A DNA stretch of 64,000 nt, from the NCBI GenBank assembly GCA_037954235.1, contig JBBMOA010000013.1, positions 9,032,501-9,096,500 of the forward strand, written 5' to 3'. The stretch is from Aulostomus chinensis. Lineage: Eukaryota; Chordata; Actinopteri; Syngnathiformes; Aulostomidae. Positions 52,666 through 64,000 of the stretch are shown in pieces. Both the position numbers and the translations under genes were made by a program. The notes under the pieces are model-generated. The model was not told where the DNA came from, searched no databases, and saw nothing but the letters and a program-made list of their open reading frames with translations. Numbering within the stretch: position 1 is the stretch's first letter; every line of letters begins with the position of its first letter.

Positions 52666-55600
52666 CCAACTGAATTTTATTACTGTTAAATCCATTATTA
52701 ATTCACATTATCCTCTATGAGCTCCTCCATTCTAGACCTATTTGCATCTGTACTATTACTCAACCAAGATGTACCATGCCCATTAAAATCCACACACCAT
52801 ACTCCCCCCCCCCCCGCAGCATTCAGTATGTCAGAGCTCAGTCTATTACAGTAATTGACTATCATTAAGCTGTCCTTTCATGTCCATAGTTTGACTACAA
52901 TTGATTCTCATTCCTTCTCTGTTTTGATTGAATTATAACTGTTCTATTCACAACTGTTGCCACCCCTCAAGGTTTTCCACCCCTATTCCCCATTGCACAA
53001 AATCATCTTGTACCTTCAACAAAGTTTTTTGTATGAATATTATATGAGGCTTATCAGATCAATTTGAAACCATTTTTGAAACTTTTTTCTGCTGCTTCTC
53101 AAGTTCTGTCCTTTGCTTCTGATGTATTTCTCAGTTGACTTCACTGTGGGACTTCTGTGTGTCTGTGCTGAGCAGTTAATCATGTCTGCCATAAACAACC
53201 CAAACATACTGCCCACAATTAGTATATAGTTCTTTTCAACAAATTATCACCATTTCCCACAGGGGCTGTTGTTGCTCTCCCTACAGAGGCATCTGCCTGC
53301 CTGGATACTTCCTTCACTGCCTTCACACCTTTAATCATCAGGGAGACTTTGACTCTGCTTTCTTGCTAACTTTGCTCATTCAGTAGTTTTAACACTTTAG
53401 TTCAGCTACGTCTTTGGATTTGTGACTGTCTAAACAGATTAAGCAGACTGTCTAAGCAGATTGCTGCTCCGTGACCTTACATTTGGAACAGTAAGAAGTG
53501 GAGGGAAACATGATCTAACCTCATAACTCCGGCTCGTCAAATAAGATCGCAGTGTCGAGAGGCTGTTTTGAGTCATTTCACACCCAACTTCTTTAATTTT
53601 GCCAGGTGTGAACACAACATTTTCAAGTGGGCCCCAAAAGCAAGCAAAACAAGCAAGCAAAGACCTTGTTGAAAAGGTCATCCTAGATTATTTTTTTCAT
53701 CACCAAGTGTAGAAACAATGCTCTCTCTTGTTGTGCATGTCCCTTAGATAGAATTTATATTTTGGAATTACTAACCTCAATCAGCATTCGTGATTTTGGC
53801 TGAATTTACCAAAGATTCACCATTTTGAGAAGGTTTAAAAGTGTGTTGCTATCATATTTTGCTCCTCATCAGCTTGCTCTATTATTATTATTTTACCACC
53901 AGATCGCAGTATTCCAAATGTTGCCCATCCTGACACCTTCTTCAGTCCCTCCCATTTCACTTCCCTCTGCCATCTCCTGTTCATTTATAGTCCGGTAATT
54001 TTAATAAAGCAAGTAGTGAATTTAAATCTGAACATGTGCTCTCCTCTACCCACTAGGTACAGCCAGTTTTTTTTCCAAAGTATCTCTTGGACTTTTCCAA
54101 AGGATTGATTTAAATGATAAGGTAATTGCATTTACATATAACAACAGTGGATAATATACCAAATACTATTAACCTCTTGAATTTGAACTTTAAAAAAAAT
54201 GTGATTATCTAAAATCAAACAGGCCAAGGTATACCTTCAAAATCCTTAATTGTAAATAGTTAAATGTACCACTAAATGTAAATGGCTATGTTAACTTTAT
54301 GGCAGTACGATGGAAACCTCCGACTGAAGAATTTGTGTTATAACATTTGTTAAAGTTGATCAGATGCTGGGCAATCTCATTGCAGCCTCTGACTCACAGC
54401 TACAGATGTGTCATTCCCAGTAAACCATTCAATCCATGTTGCCTTTCGAAATTAAAGGAGAACTTGGCTTTCAAGTTAGATCCCCCCCCCCAGACATGTT
54501 GTAAGATATAAAAACTTATAAATTACATTGAGAACCCACAATTGAGACTAAAACAGTTGTCAGGCCGGAACTGAACAACTGTGACACTTCAAAAAGAACT
54601 GAAACTAGACTAACCTAAGGCAAAGTGAATAATGAAGCCAATGGTTGAAGTTACAACAGTGCATCAAAGGCAGATCTGACAAAGACAGAAAGAATCCAAA
54701 ATCAAACCACAATGAACCAATCATGCAACAAGAGCCAGGTGCAGAACCTGAGCTCAAACGAGGAGCTGATTGGTTGTGGAGACAAAGGGAAGCAGGCAAG
54801 GGCAAGCGAACTGACAAAAACAGGCAATAAATCAAAAAAGTAAATATGAGGTTAATAGGCATATTTCAGAATAAACAGGAAACATTGGGTCCCTTGAGTC
54901 CAGTAGTCCTTCACAGAAAACAGTCCAGAAAAACACACGCGTGACACACATTTATGTTGTTGTTTTTTTAAACAAAAATTAAGATACTAATGCTGCCGGA
55001 TGCAAAAGTTACCTGCATGGGATGTTGACAGCCCACCCAGACGCAGGAAATGCCTGGGCTATTGCACGCTCAACTCGAGATGAAAGCCAAACCTAAAATG
55101 ACAGAAAAGTCCATTCAGCCACTGTGCAAATATATGGAGATTTTACAAAAAGCTACCAGACAAAGTCTCAGAATCACAGAATCTAAAGAAATCACCAGCA
55201 GAAGATGAGAATTGCAACCAAAAAGCTACAGAGAAAGAATTAAAGAAATCCCTTCAAGCTAATGTTACAACACGCCCAAAGATAAGTGCTATGCCTGTGG
55301 TTGGGAGCTCTAGCAGCAGCAGCAGTGCCAGCGGGGAAGGTTGGTACTAGTCAGCCTTGTTGTAACCAAGACCAGGCTGCAAGGACATGGACAGTAAGAA
55401 TGGGGCTTGATGGAAATTTAACTATGAGCAACATATTATAATATTATATGTTCTATTAACAAGATGTGTAGAGATACACCAGGGTTACAGTGACAGTAGA
55501 GAACCAGGACGAGTCACAGTGTGTGCTACATTGAATTGTTAGTTATGAGTTGAGGCAATGTCACCATTACAAATCCAAAACAGGCGGACAGCAAAACAGT

Positions 55601-56400
55601 CTCATTCTTTAGCTATGTTTATCTTTAAAAAAAAAAAATTCAAATGACTCCTTCTGGTTACAAATATGTCTCTCATTCCTGTTCTTACATTTGAATGTTT
55701 CAGATTCACAAGAATGATGTATGCAGCATTTGCACCATCCTTGGTTAAAGTTCATATTAAAACACATACACAGGCATGATTTGTGGCATCACAGTTTAAA
55801 GTCAATCCTGATCCAATACTCAACATACAGAAGTAGGATATGATGTGGAAACTGAAGCCTCTAGTGCATTGGACTGAGAATCAACTTCACAGTAGAATGT
55901 TTGATTACGGCTGAATAAAGGGGTGGGGCCTTTAAAATAATAAAAAGATGATAATAATAATGATAATAATCCTGCTCAAGTGGCCTATAAAGTGTCCAAA
56001 TAGGTCATAAACTAATACAAGGAACACAACATACTTGAAATAATCTCACTTCAAAGGGATTGGTCCCGTAATGTTTGGTTGCCATTGACAGGGGGAAGTT
56101 GTACTTTGTCTTAATAAAATCATTTTATATGTTGTCATTCATGGTGCTGTTACTAGGTTACTGAGATGTTTTCCTAGTTTTTTGTTCACCCCAGCTTTTT
56201 TTTAAATTGATTTTTTATTAAAAAAAAAGAGTTACCGAACTGGAATATCAATATTTTTGTTGTATACGTTTGTAAATATTTGAAAAATTATGAGTTACTA
56301 TTCGCGTGTATGCCCTTTCTGAGTAAATAGTAACAGGCTATCTTAGAAAATACAAGCGAATCAAATCGCTTTTCTCGCGAGATCCAGCAATAGTTTGTGC

Positions 56401-56632
56401 AGCCTAATTATTCAACAGACTATTTTTCAGTGGAGCCACACGAGTCTTCCTACTAAGCAGTTTCCGACCGAGGGGAAGTGAGTTTAAGTCGTGTTAAAGT
56501 GTAGGTTTTGGTTAAAGACGGAGAGAAAGGAAAATAAAGTTCGCCTGCGTAACTCTCGGAGCAAATCTGCGGGACGTCCCTTCCCTGCAGCAGCAGCAGC
56601 AGCAACGTCCGTACTGATATGGGTTTCCTTTC
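56401..56632 (+). promoter_or_regulatory. ar: 5' leader of ar with overlapping uORF and CAG run
   Basis: Sequence just upstream of the first in-frame ATG. It has a short (CAG) run near 56587-56603. A five-codon upstream ORF (ATG at 56619) ends in a TGA at 56634-56636, so its stop overlaps the ATG at 56633. The transcription start was not located. Confidence 0.4.
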
Positions 56633-57076
56633 ATGACCGGAGGCTCATTGGGTAGGCGTTTTCTTGCTTGGAAAGTGTTGGTTCATTTGTTGTTAGTACA
56701 GCAACACGTTTCTTTACGCTTCAACTACGATCCCTTGAAGATGGCCTTTCACCCTCGTCTGTCCCTTGTAGAGGGAACATCAAATTCTTTCATAATAAAT
56801 GAACGGGATCGGGTTGATAGTACGGACACCTGTGCGTGCCCGACGACCGCTGAGCTCAGTCAAGCAGTGTCAGTTTCCCTTGGTTTGGATCCGCTGGCTT
56901 CGCCGCTCAGCATGAATCAATGTTCCAGCGGCGCATTGACGGACTGCGAGCCCGCGGTGAGGAGCAGTTCTCAAGGAGCACCGGAGTTAGGGGCAGCTGA
57001 GAACATGAACTCACTAAACACGAGGCATCCACCCAGCAACCTGAGAGAGGTTGACTTCGGAGAAGTGTGCACACAT

Positions 57077-57108
<32 letters not shown>

Positions 57109-60100
57109 GGTCAGCTGTATGGATCTGCTGCGATCAAGCGAAATGGACAGCGCGCAAGCTTTGACGCGCGGCTCGGTGATCTCCACATACGTCTACAAGG
57201 AATCGGACTTGTTTTTGAACCCAGGGAAGGACCTGCCCGCGCCCTCTCAAGCTGACCAGCTCGAAAATCCCTTTTCTGCCTACAAACCAAACTTATACAG
57301 AGATGTGCCGGGCGTGTGGTGCGCTAACGAGCGCGCATTCAGGCGATCCGAACCAGAGAGGGGCGGATCAGCGGGACATAATTTGTTGTGTAAATACTGT
57401 AATCTTGAATCCAGACAGGAATGCCAGTGTGTGTGGTACAACAATGGCGAACAAAGTGGTAAAATTGGCATGAGAGCAGCGACGGCACAAGGATATGGCC
57501 AAATGGAAAGTTACCAAAGTCCAGTTCTTCACGAGCAGGCCACTTTTTCCACCATCAAGACCGAACCTTCAGTGTGGGTAGACTGCACGGATAGAGGTTT
57601 TAGGTAAATAAGATACTCTTTATGATAACCTGGGTTGCTTTTCAGTAGAAGAGGAGCCACATGCCATCCCTCCTACCACTCAATCAATCCCATCTCTTTT
57701 CTGTGAGATACTTAAGAGAAAATTAAGCTAGAACTGTGTTTATGCTTGGATCTACCAACCCCTCACACTTGCCCCTAATGAGCCTGCCATTGTTAGATTT
57801 GCTTACATTCTATTAGTGGAGCTTGAGCTTTTCACACACTCATTCAAAGCTGCTTTCTTCATGTAGATTCCAAAGGCTGACAAGGACAATTCAAACTAAA
57901 ATGACACGTGATTCTCATGGCCACTTGCCATTTCTTGGGTATACTGTTCTGTTCGACTCCTGAGGTAGCTGCATATCACCATGACTGTATTTGTGCCGCG
58001 GCTCCATAAGCTCCTCTCAGCCTTGACCAAGTAATTTTTTTCCAGACTGAATCAAAGTTCTAAAGTTCACCCTTTGTCCTTAACGTGCTGTTTTTATTCA
58101 TGCTGTGACTAACCAGTGAATAAATCATTGTAGCTGTAAACATGAGATACAGCACCTGTTACTGATCCTGGGTTTGAGTGGAAGGACATGTTCTGATTTT
58201 TTTTTTTAACTCCTTCTGAGATATGTAATGGCCAACTCAGTGTCTGTTGTCACTTGTTTCCATATTATTCAGTTTTAGAGAAGGTAAATCTCCCATTACA
58301 GCAGCCATGGATTAGGGATTAGTGCCCCAAATGCCGTAACACATAACACTCATTAAGGGTTGGTCTCGTGACTTGAATCTGACCTTCACACTGTTCATTC
58401 TTTGCTTATCTGTTCTGTCTCGACTTATTTAATATTTTTGTCAATTTAAATAAAACTAGACAATACAGATGAGCAGAGAAGTACAGCCTCATGCTGCCTC
58501 ATAAGTACTTAACTGTTTCACTTGTAAATATTTGTGTCCAGGCATGAGGATCTGTTTCCAGGTGTGTACCTGTCGGACCGGAGAGTTTGTCAGGTGTGCG
58601 GTGACGATGCCTCTGGATGTCACTATGGAGCAGTCACCTGTGGCAGTTGCAAAGTATTCTTTAAACGGGCCGCTGCAGGTGGGTGTGACACGCGAGTACA
58701 CACGCGAGTGTGCACATAAAATTATCCATTCGCTGATTTCATCTCTTACACCCACTCATTCACTCACTCAGGCAACCAGAGCACAGTGACCTGACATTAG
58801 GAGGGCAAGTCATTTGTTATCAGTGAACACCTACATATTGTAGCTCGGAGTTGAAGCCTAGGTGTTGTTGCCTCTTCATCCCCGAGGACCTTTTATATGC
58901 CTCCAGGTAAACAGAATCACCTGTGTGCCAGCCGCAACGACTGCACCATTGACAAGCTGAGGCGGAAAAACTGTGCTTCGTGTCGTTTAAAGAGGTGCTT
59001 CATGTCGGGAATGAGCCTCAAAGGTGAGGAACTAGAGGAAAAGAGAGAGGAAAGGAGGTGGGGTGTGTGTTTGAAAGGTGGTATCAGATATCTTTCACGC
59101 ACTGGATCACAACTGACTAATAAAATGTTCTAGCTTAAATACAGTGTAACAAATGTGTTCCAGCAAAGGCCAAAAATGCCTTTTTTATGCACAGTGGCAA
59201 ACGATCAAGAGCCTTCCCACTTGGTTATGATAATTAACAGCTTCTTGGCTGGATTTCATCTTAAAATAGTCCCATTTACAGTATTCCAGTTCTTCTGCTC
59301 CTAAATTTGGTTTTCCTCCTACTTGTCTGGTGGATTCTAGGTCGCAGGCTGAAGGGAGCCGGCCAGACAAGGAATGGAGAAGAGGAGCAACCTCTGGCAC
59401 TTTGTGGCCATGGTGAACGAGGGGAGAGGCAAGCGAGGAAAGATGCCATCTTGGAGCACGGAAGTGCAGTTGCCAGGGCTCAAGGTGGTGAGATTAGTGT
59501 CCTGCGTTATTTTGAACACACGTCCAACCAATCTTTTCATCATGTACCTTGTAACTCGTTTCACTGCCAGGACTGTTTATGGAATCATTCTGTGTATTTT
59601 CAGCAGCATCCCAGCATGCCTTGGCTCTAGGTATCCCCCCAACTCTGCGCTCCTGCTTGTCCCTGCTCAGCGTGCTCCAGGCTATTGAGCCAGCCGTGGT
59701 TAATGCAGGACATGACCCTGCACAGCCAGACAGCTCTGCATCATTGCTAACCAGTCTGAATGAGCTTGGCGAAAGACAACTGGTTACTGTGGTACGCTGG
59801 GCCAAGGCGATGCCAGGTAAACAGGTTAAGGCATGCCTGTCATTACTAAGTGCCTTACATTTTTGGTAATGTTTGTTAAGTGCAAGACAAGAAAATTACA
59901 CCAAACAAAAAACATGGCAAGGTCAGATTGTTGTCATTGGTGTGTATAAGAGGGGATGTCATTTGAAAGGCAAATCAGACACAAATGAGCATCCTTTGTG
60001 TAACTCAAGCTTCATTGCAATTTAGGAAGGCTGTAAAGCTTTCAGGAAAATATCTTGCATTTGTCAAACGTAAGCACTCACCACAGGAAAGGTAGTGCAG

Positions 60101-61856
60101 CAGCAGTTAGCCAGGCGTCCGATATAAACCAGCCTCTTCAAGTATTAACCACTAGAGGGGGGTGTGCTCATATTTAAGCCAAGGACGGCAGGCTGCAAAT
60201 GGCCAGCAGTGGAGCGATGTTCTTTCTCTCTTGTTATTTGGAGGGCTTCCAAAAGTTTTCTTCTTTTTTGAATAAAGTTTTATGGAAGCAGAAGTTTGAC
60301 TGTAAGTGTTGTTCACAGGTTTCCGCGACCTGCATGTGGATGATCAGATGACAGTGATTCAGTTGTCATGGATGGGGGTGATGGTGTTCGCTTTAGGCTG
60401 GAGGTCCTACACCCTTACTAACAGCTCCATGCTCTACTTTGCTCCAGACCTGGTTTTTAATGAGTGAGTCAATGAAAAATATTCACTTTGAATAGTTGTG
60501 TGGAATCCTGAGGATTTGTTTCAACTTAACAAAAAAGGTTCGCCAAATCCAGCTCAGTCTCCTTTTCAAAGAAAGATGGTTTTCTTGACGTGTAACAGCT
60601 GCAGCAATCATTGCGATGCCGTATCATAGGATTTCTCCTGCCATCAGCACTGGGTTGAAAATCACAGGGGAATACAAGCTTTAGAGGAAAACAAAATCAC
60701 ATTTTTTTTAGGTGAGACAACTAAGAAGTTTGTTTGTTCTCCTCACCATATTCTTTGCATCTCTTGTACGTGGCCGCAGTGGGATCACCTAAGATGATTA
60801 AATCTGTTTCATCTCCATGAAACCAGCATGAGCCCGTGACAAGTGTGACAGTTGTTTCCTTTTTCACTTTGACAAGTTTTAAATTCGACTAAAATATTTC
60901 AGACACATCGACTCGTGTTTTTCTTCCCCGTACTTAGATAACTTAACAAGGACTTTGTGAGATATGATATTCATAAATCAACACCTTTTTACCAAGTAGT
61001 ACAATTGTTTTGAAGGAGATGCAGTTGGAAAGGCTAACTTCAGCCACAAGCAGCTTTCACTCAGCTGATAATCCTCGTTCTGTCTGCATTAAACGTCTGT
61101 CACTCGACTGGGCTGCCTCTGACCTGCATGGTAATGGATACGCCTGCCCCTGTTGCTGACCTCCATTTTTCTATGCCTCTCTCTCATTCTTTTTTTTCCA
61201 TTATCCATCCCACTCATTTTTCTCACCTCTGTTGCTTTTCTCTCTTTTTCACTTCACGCTTGTTTCTGCCACTCTTAATTGTCTTCCTCCTTTTATATTC
61301 CTCACTGTCTGACCCTCTCCTGGCTTCATTTTTCACACCTTGTGTTTCTTTTTCTGCTCTTGCTTTGTATTTTTTTTTTTGTTGCTTTTTTTTCTGTCCC
61401 TTCCTCACAGCCAGCGGATGCAAGTCTCGAGTATGTATGAACACTGTGTCAGGATGAAGCTGCTGTCCCAAAGGTTCTACATGCTAAAGGTCACTCAGGA
61501 AGAGTTCCTGTGCATGAAGGCCCTGGTCCTCTTCAGTATCAGTGAGTCCACTGGAGCCAGAGGGACCACGTCTACAAAATGCTTCAACACAGCATGTGAA
61601 ATATGAATACAGTAGAGTACATCTGTGCTTTAGAGCATGGATGGTATTGATAAAGTCTGTGAGAATAAATTTTGTGTTTTTTTTTTTTGGCTTTGTGGTG
61701 CCAGTGCCAGTGGCTGGACTGAAGAACCAGCGTTGTTTTGATGAACTGCGGACCTCCTACATCAAGGAGCTGGACCGCTTGGCCAGCCACCACGGGGAGA
61801 CCACCCGTACACAGAGACTGTTTCAGCTCACACAGCTGCTGGACTACCTCCAGTCG
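56633..61856 (+). CDS. ar: Androgen receptor (3' end beyond window)
   Basis: Ligand-activated steroid nuclear receptor. Segments: 56633-57603, 58542-58678, 58907-59023, 59341-59487, 59604-59816, 60319-60463, 61411-61541, 61705-61856; phases all agree and the last exon is off the right edge. Exon 1 encodes the transactivation domain, with AVSVSLGL (human AVSVSMGL), H4Q8 at residues 148-159 and a SUMO-type site IKTE. DNA-binding domain: zinc finger 1 with P-box CGSCKV, zinc finger 2 with D-box ASRND. Exon sizes 117, 145 and 131 bp are those I recall for human exons 3, 5 and 6. The ligand domain keeps the equivalents of N705 (SLNELGERQL), Q711, R752 (GWRSY) and T877 (FQLTQLL). Odd points: an extra intron in exon 4, no FxxLF, and an uncertain start (56633 with weak context, or 56741 with strong context). 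The paralogue cannot be assigned. Confidence 0.95.
57074..57109 (+). repeat. ar: CAT4-CAG8 run in ar exon 1 (His4Gln8)
   Basis: Four CAT codons followed by eight CAG codons in frame, encoding His4Gln8 in the transactivation domain. The position, past residue 145, differs from human, where the variable polyglutamine tract lies near residue 58. Pure CAG makes it a likely length polymorphism. Confidence 0.9.
57604..61410. other. Introns 1-5 of ar
   Basis: Introns 57604-58541, 58679-58906, 59024-59340, 59488-59603, 59817-60318 and 60464-61410. Apart from a pyrimidine-rich stretch upstream of 61411, no repeats, transposons or other genes are recognised. Confidence 0.6.
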
Positions 61857-62969
61857 GTAATACACACAAATCTGCTTCACATACAAAAAAAAACACACCG
61901 TACTGTGACTTTGAACTAGGGCTTGAATGTCATTTCAGTTAAGTGTCACAGAACTACTTGAACGAGCAACAGTGCAGATCAGAGTTAGCAAACATTGCTT
62001 TGACAAACAATTATACCATTTTGGTTCATTAATATCAAGATTTGAGGTCATTTTATTTTGCACAGACTGCACAAGAATCATACTTCTGTCCTTCTAACTG
62101 TAACATGATGTATGATTTCTCCACTTTGTGCAGAATTGTTCTATCATCTGAAGTTAAACAAAAGGGTTATCTGACTCCTGTTTTAACTTATCATTGCAAT
62201 ATTTCATATATGGGACAGAACATAATAGATACAGACACTGCAGCAAAAATAGCTGAAATCATGATTGGATTAGAATAGAATATAGATTACAAGATAATCC
62301 TGCATTCCCTCCACAGACAGGGAAGCTCCAGGTGTTGCAGCAGCAAAGGAACATCTTAGAAAATAAATAGAAATATAATATGCAGGAAAGCAACTGTACA
62401 GAAATATGTACTGTGTAATCATTAGGAGATGTAAAACAAGAAACACTAATCACATGAGGAAATATCAACAACATTGATAGGGAAACACAAAATGCCATTT
62501 TCAGCATCAGTGAATATCCTCAAGTTCCTGAGCATAACTGTATTATAACAACCCTACACAGTGTCAAAAAGATATTTAGAAACAGCAGATTTTACCAGCA
62601 GACGTTAATGTGTGTGTTTATGGACCATCATGCAAGATGAGAAGGACATTGCTTGTTTGACTCTTTAAGAAGGTTCAAGTCTGTGTATTTGAAACCTGCA
62701 AAGTGTTGTACTCAGTGACAATATGTCCTCCTGATCATCTCTCCAAATTTCCTATGAAATACTCTGAACCAGATGTTCTTTGTCCAAGTCAAAGCAGCAG
62801 AGGTAAAAATGGCCATAGCTGGACTTTGCTCTGTTGTTGAGCATTGGAGCGAGAAACTTTGGTGTTCTTCAAACCATTTGCATATTTCATTCTGTTACAC
62901 TGGAGTAAATTTGAGCTGTGACTCAGATAAGACACCCTTTTTTTTTTTAAAGAAATGTTTTCTAGTCCG

Positions 62970-63245
62970 TTTTTTTTCATATAGCACCAAATCAAAAGTT
63001 ATCTCATGACACTTAAGTAATAGAGGTCTTGAACCACACTCTTTAATTAGTTTCAAGAGACCCTACAATGTCCCACGGGCAAGCATTTGGCAACACTGGA
63101 AAATTGCCTTTAGCAAGCCAAAAAACGTCAGCGCAGAGCTGGTGGGCAGCCATCTGCCTTGACGGTCTGTGATGAAAAAGAGAGAGAGAGAGAGATACTG
63201 GGATACATAGAAAACAATCATAGCAGTTATAACAGTAGAGATAAT
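62970..63245. repeat. Probable dispersed fish repeat fragment
   Basis: The block with atagcaccaaatcaaaagtt, tctcatgacactt and gggcagccatctgcc, then a GA run and aatcatagcagttataacag, resembles a repeat I recall from many fish genomes. Ends and class are not fixed from this single copy. Confidence 0.45.
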
Positions 63246-63820
63246 GAAGATGTATCTTTAATATGATAATTATTCTCAAACAGAATACTGATATTCAAAT
63301 ACTAATATAAACACTTAATGCTGAGATATTTTATGCCTTTATTATGCAAACCAAAACGGTTTTGAGAGCAAAGCTTTCAATTTTAACAGCAAACAAGATA
63401 AGAAAATCACAAATTAATTTGATTCGCAGTTTGGAAAAAAAAAGACTGCGGTTACGAAAGTTTGCTCTCAAATCATTTTTTTATTGCATAATAAAGACAC
63501 AATAAAATACTTCTGTGTACGAGAAAGCAAATCCAATGGCAAACATAAAAAAAAATCGGACCCACATTTAAAGGTTTTTAAATTGCAAACAAATCTTTAT
63601 TATTTGCAAACAAAACCTTGACAAAATTACGTGCTAGTTTTACTTACGTTAAAAAAAACATGATCACAGATTGTAAAGTTTTGCTTTTGAAGCTGTCTTT
63701 TGAAGGCAGTGTGGAAAGTATTGCTCTCAGAATGATTTTGTTTGATTATATAATAAAAACATAAAATTACCCACCAATCTGATTTCCATGATTATCAGTT
63801 TTTTTGTAATTAGTAACATC

Positions 63821-64000
63821 CATCCATCCATCGTCATCTTCCGCTTATTCCTACATTGAGGGTCGCAGGGGGCTGGAGCCTATCCCAGCGTCAACGGGCG
63901 AGAGGCGGGGTTCACCCTGGACAGGTCACCAGTCCATCACAGGACCAACACATAGAGACAGACAACCATTCACACTCACAGTCACACCTACAGTCAATTT
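63821..64000 (-). mobile_element. tRNA-headed SINE, family A, cut by window end
   Basis: Starts with the (CCAT)n tail and the body in minus orientation and runs off the window. Lies in ar intron 7. Confidence 0.8.

Larger units (their letters stand above)
51996..56400. other. Intergenic region between msn and ar
   Basis: Contains a perfect hairpin (52153-52189), a SINE with target duplication (52334-52665) and C runs near 52804 and 54482. From about 52700 to 56400 no gene is recognised on either strand. In human the interval holds vsig4, heph and eda2r; none is recognised here. The right end is ar upstream sequence. Confidence 0.6.
61857..64000. other. Intron 7 of ar, running off the window
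   Basis: No sequence matching the last AR exon (helices 11-12) was found to the window end. It contains a dispersed fish repeat (about 62970-63245) and the start of a SINE at 63821. Confidence 0.6.

Noticed and set aside
55020..55400. Short protein-like stretches between msn and ar
   Set aside because: Frames are broken by stops and match nothing I can name; possibly an old repeat, but unsupported.
62773..63009. 78-codon frame as a possible last exon of ar
   Set aside because: It lacks the conserved helix 11-12 motifs (such as FPEM and VPKIL) and has no acceptor in phase.

Overview
The window is vertebrate nuclear DNA, almost certainly from a ray-finned (teleost) fish, probably a spiny-rayed one. 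Short coding exons with GT..AG introns encode proteins close to human ones. Introns are compact (68 bp to about 8 kb), and the DNA is rich in (CA)n microsatellites and fish-type tRNA-headed SINEs. Gene content matches the human Xq11-q12 neighbourhood.

Five genes can be assembled exon by exon. (1) arhgef9 (collybistin), plus strand, 1890-16417, nine coding exons encoding SH3, DH and PH domains; its 3' UTR probably runs to about 20.24 kb. (2) asb12, minus strand, 23995-22420, three exons, ankyrin repeats and a SOCS box. (3) zc4h2, minus strand, 39059-27801, five exons, complete at 224 residues. (4) msn (moesin), plus strand, 41596-51570, thirteen exons, complete except for the tiny start exon. 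(5) ar (androgen receptor), plus strand, from 56633; eight coding segments are visible and the last exon lies beyond the right edge. Amer1, mtmr8, zc3h12b, las1l, vsig4, heph and eda2r, which lie among these genes in human, are not visible.

The remainder is intron and intergenic DNA. It holds at least nine copies of one tRNA-headed SINE (four with exact 13-14 bp target-site duplications), a second SINE family, a LINE fragment whose 3' end resembles the SINE tail, two nested hAT DNA-transposon remnants (the inner one with an exact 8-bp target duplication), a GATA array of about 775 bp, and many dinucleotide repeats.

No new multi-gene system is evident; the genes are a conserved neighbourhood, not an operon. 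The points most worth a second look are local: a 121-bp copy of the moesin exon 2/intron 2/exon 3 junction placed 1.77 kb upstream of its source; extra introns that appear to split the fourth exons of msn and ar, leaving ar with a frame-neutral hinge exon; an ar amino terminus without the FxxLF motif; an arhgef9 intron that starts and ends in (GT)n; and a perfect 16-bp hairpin downstream of msn.
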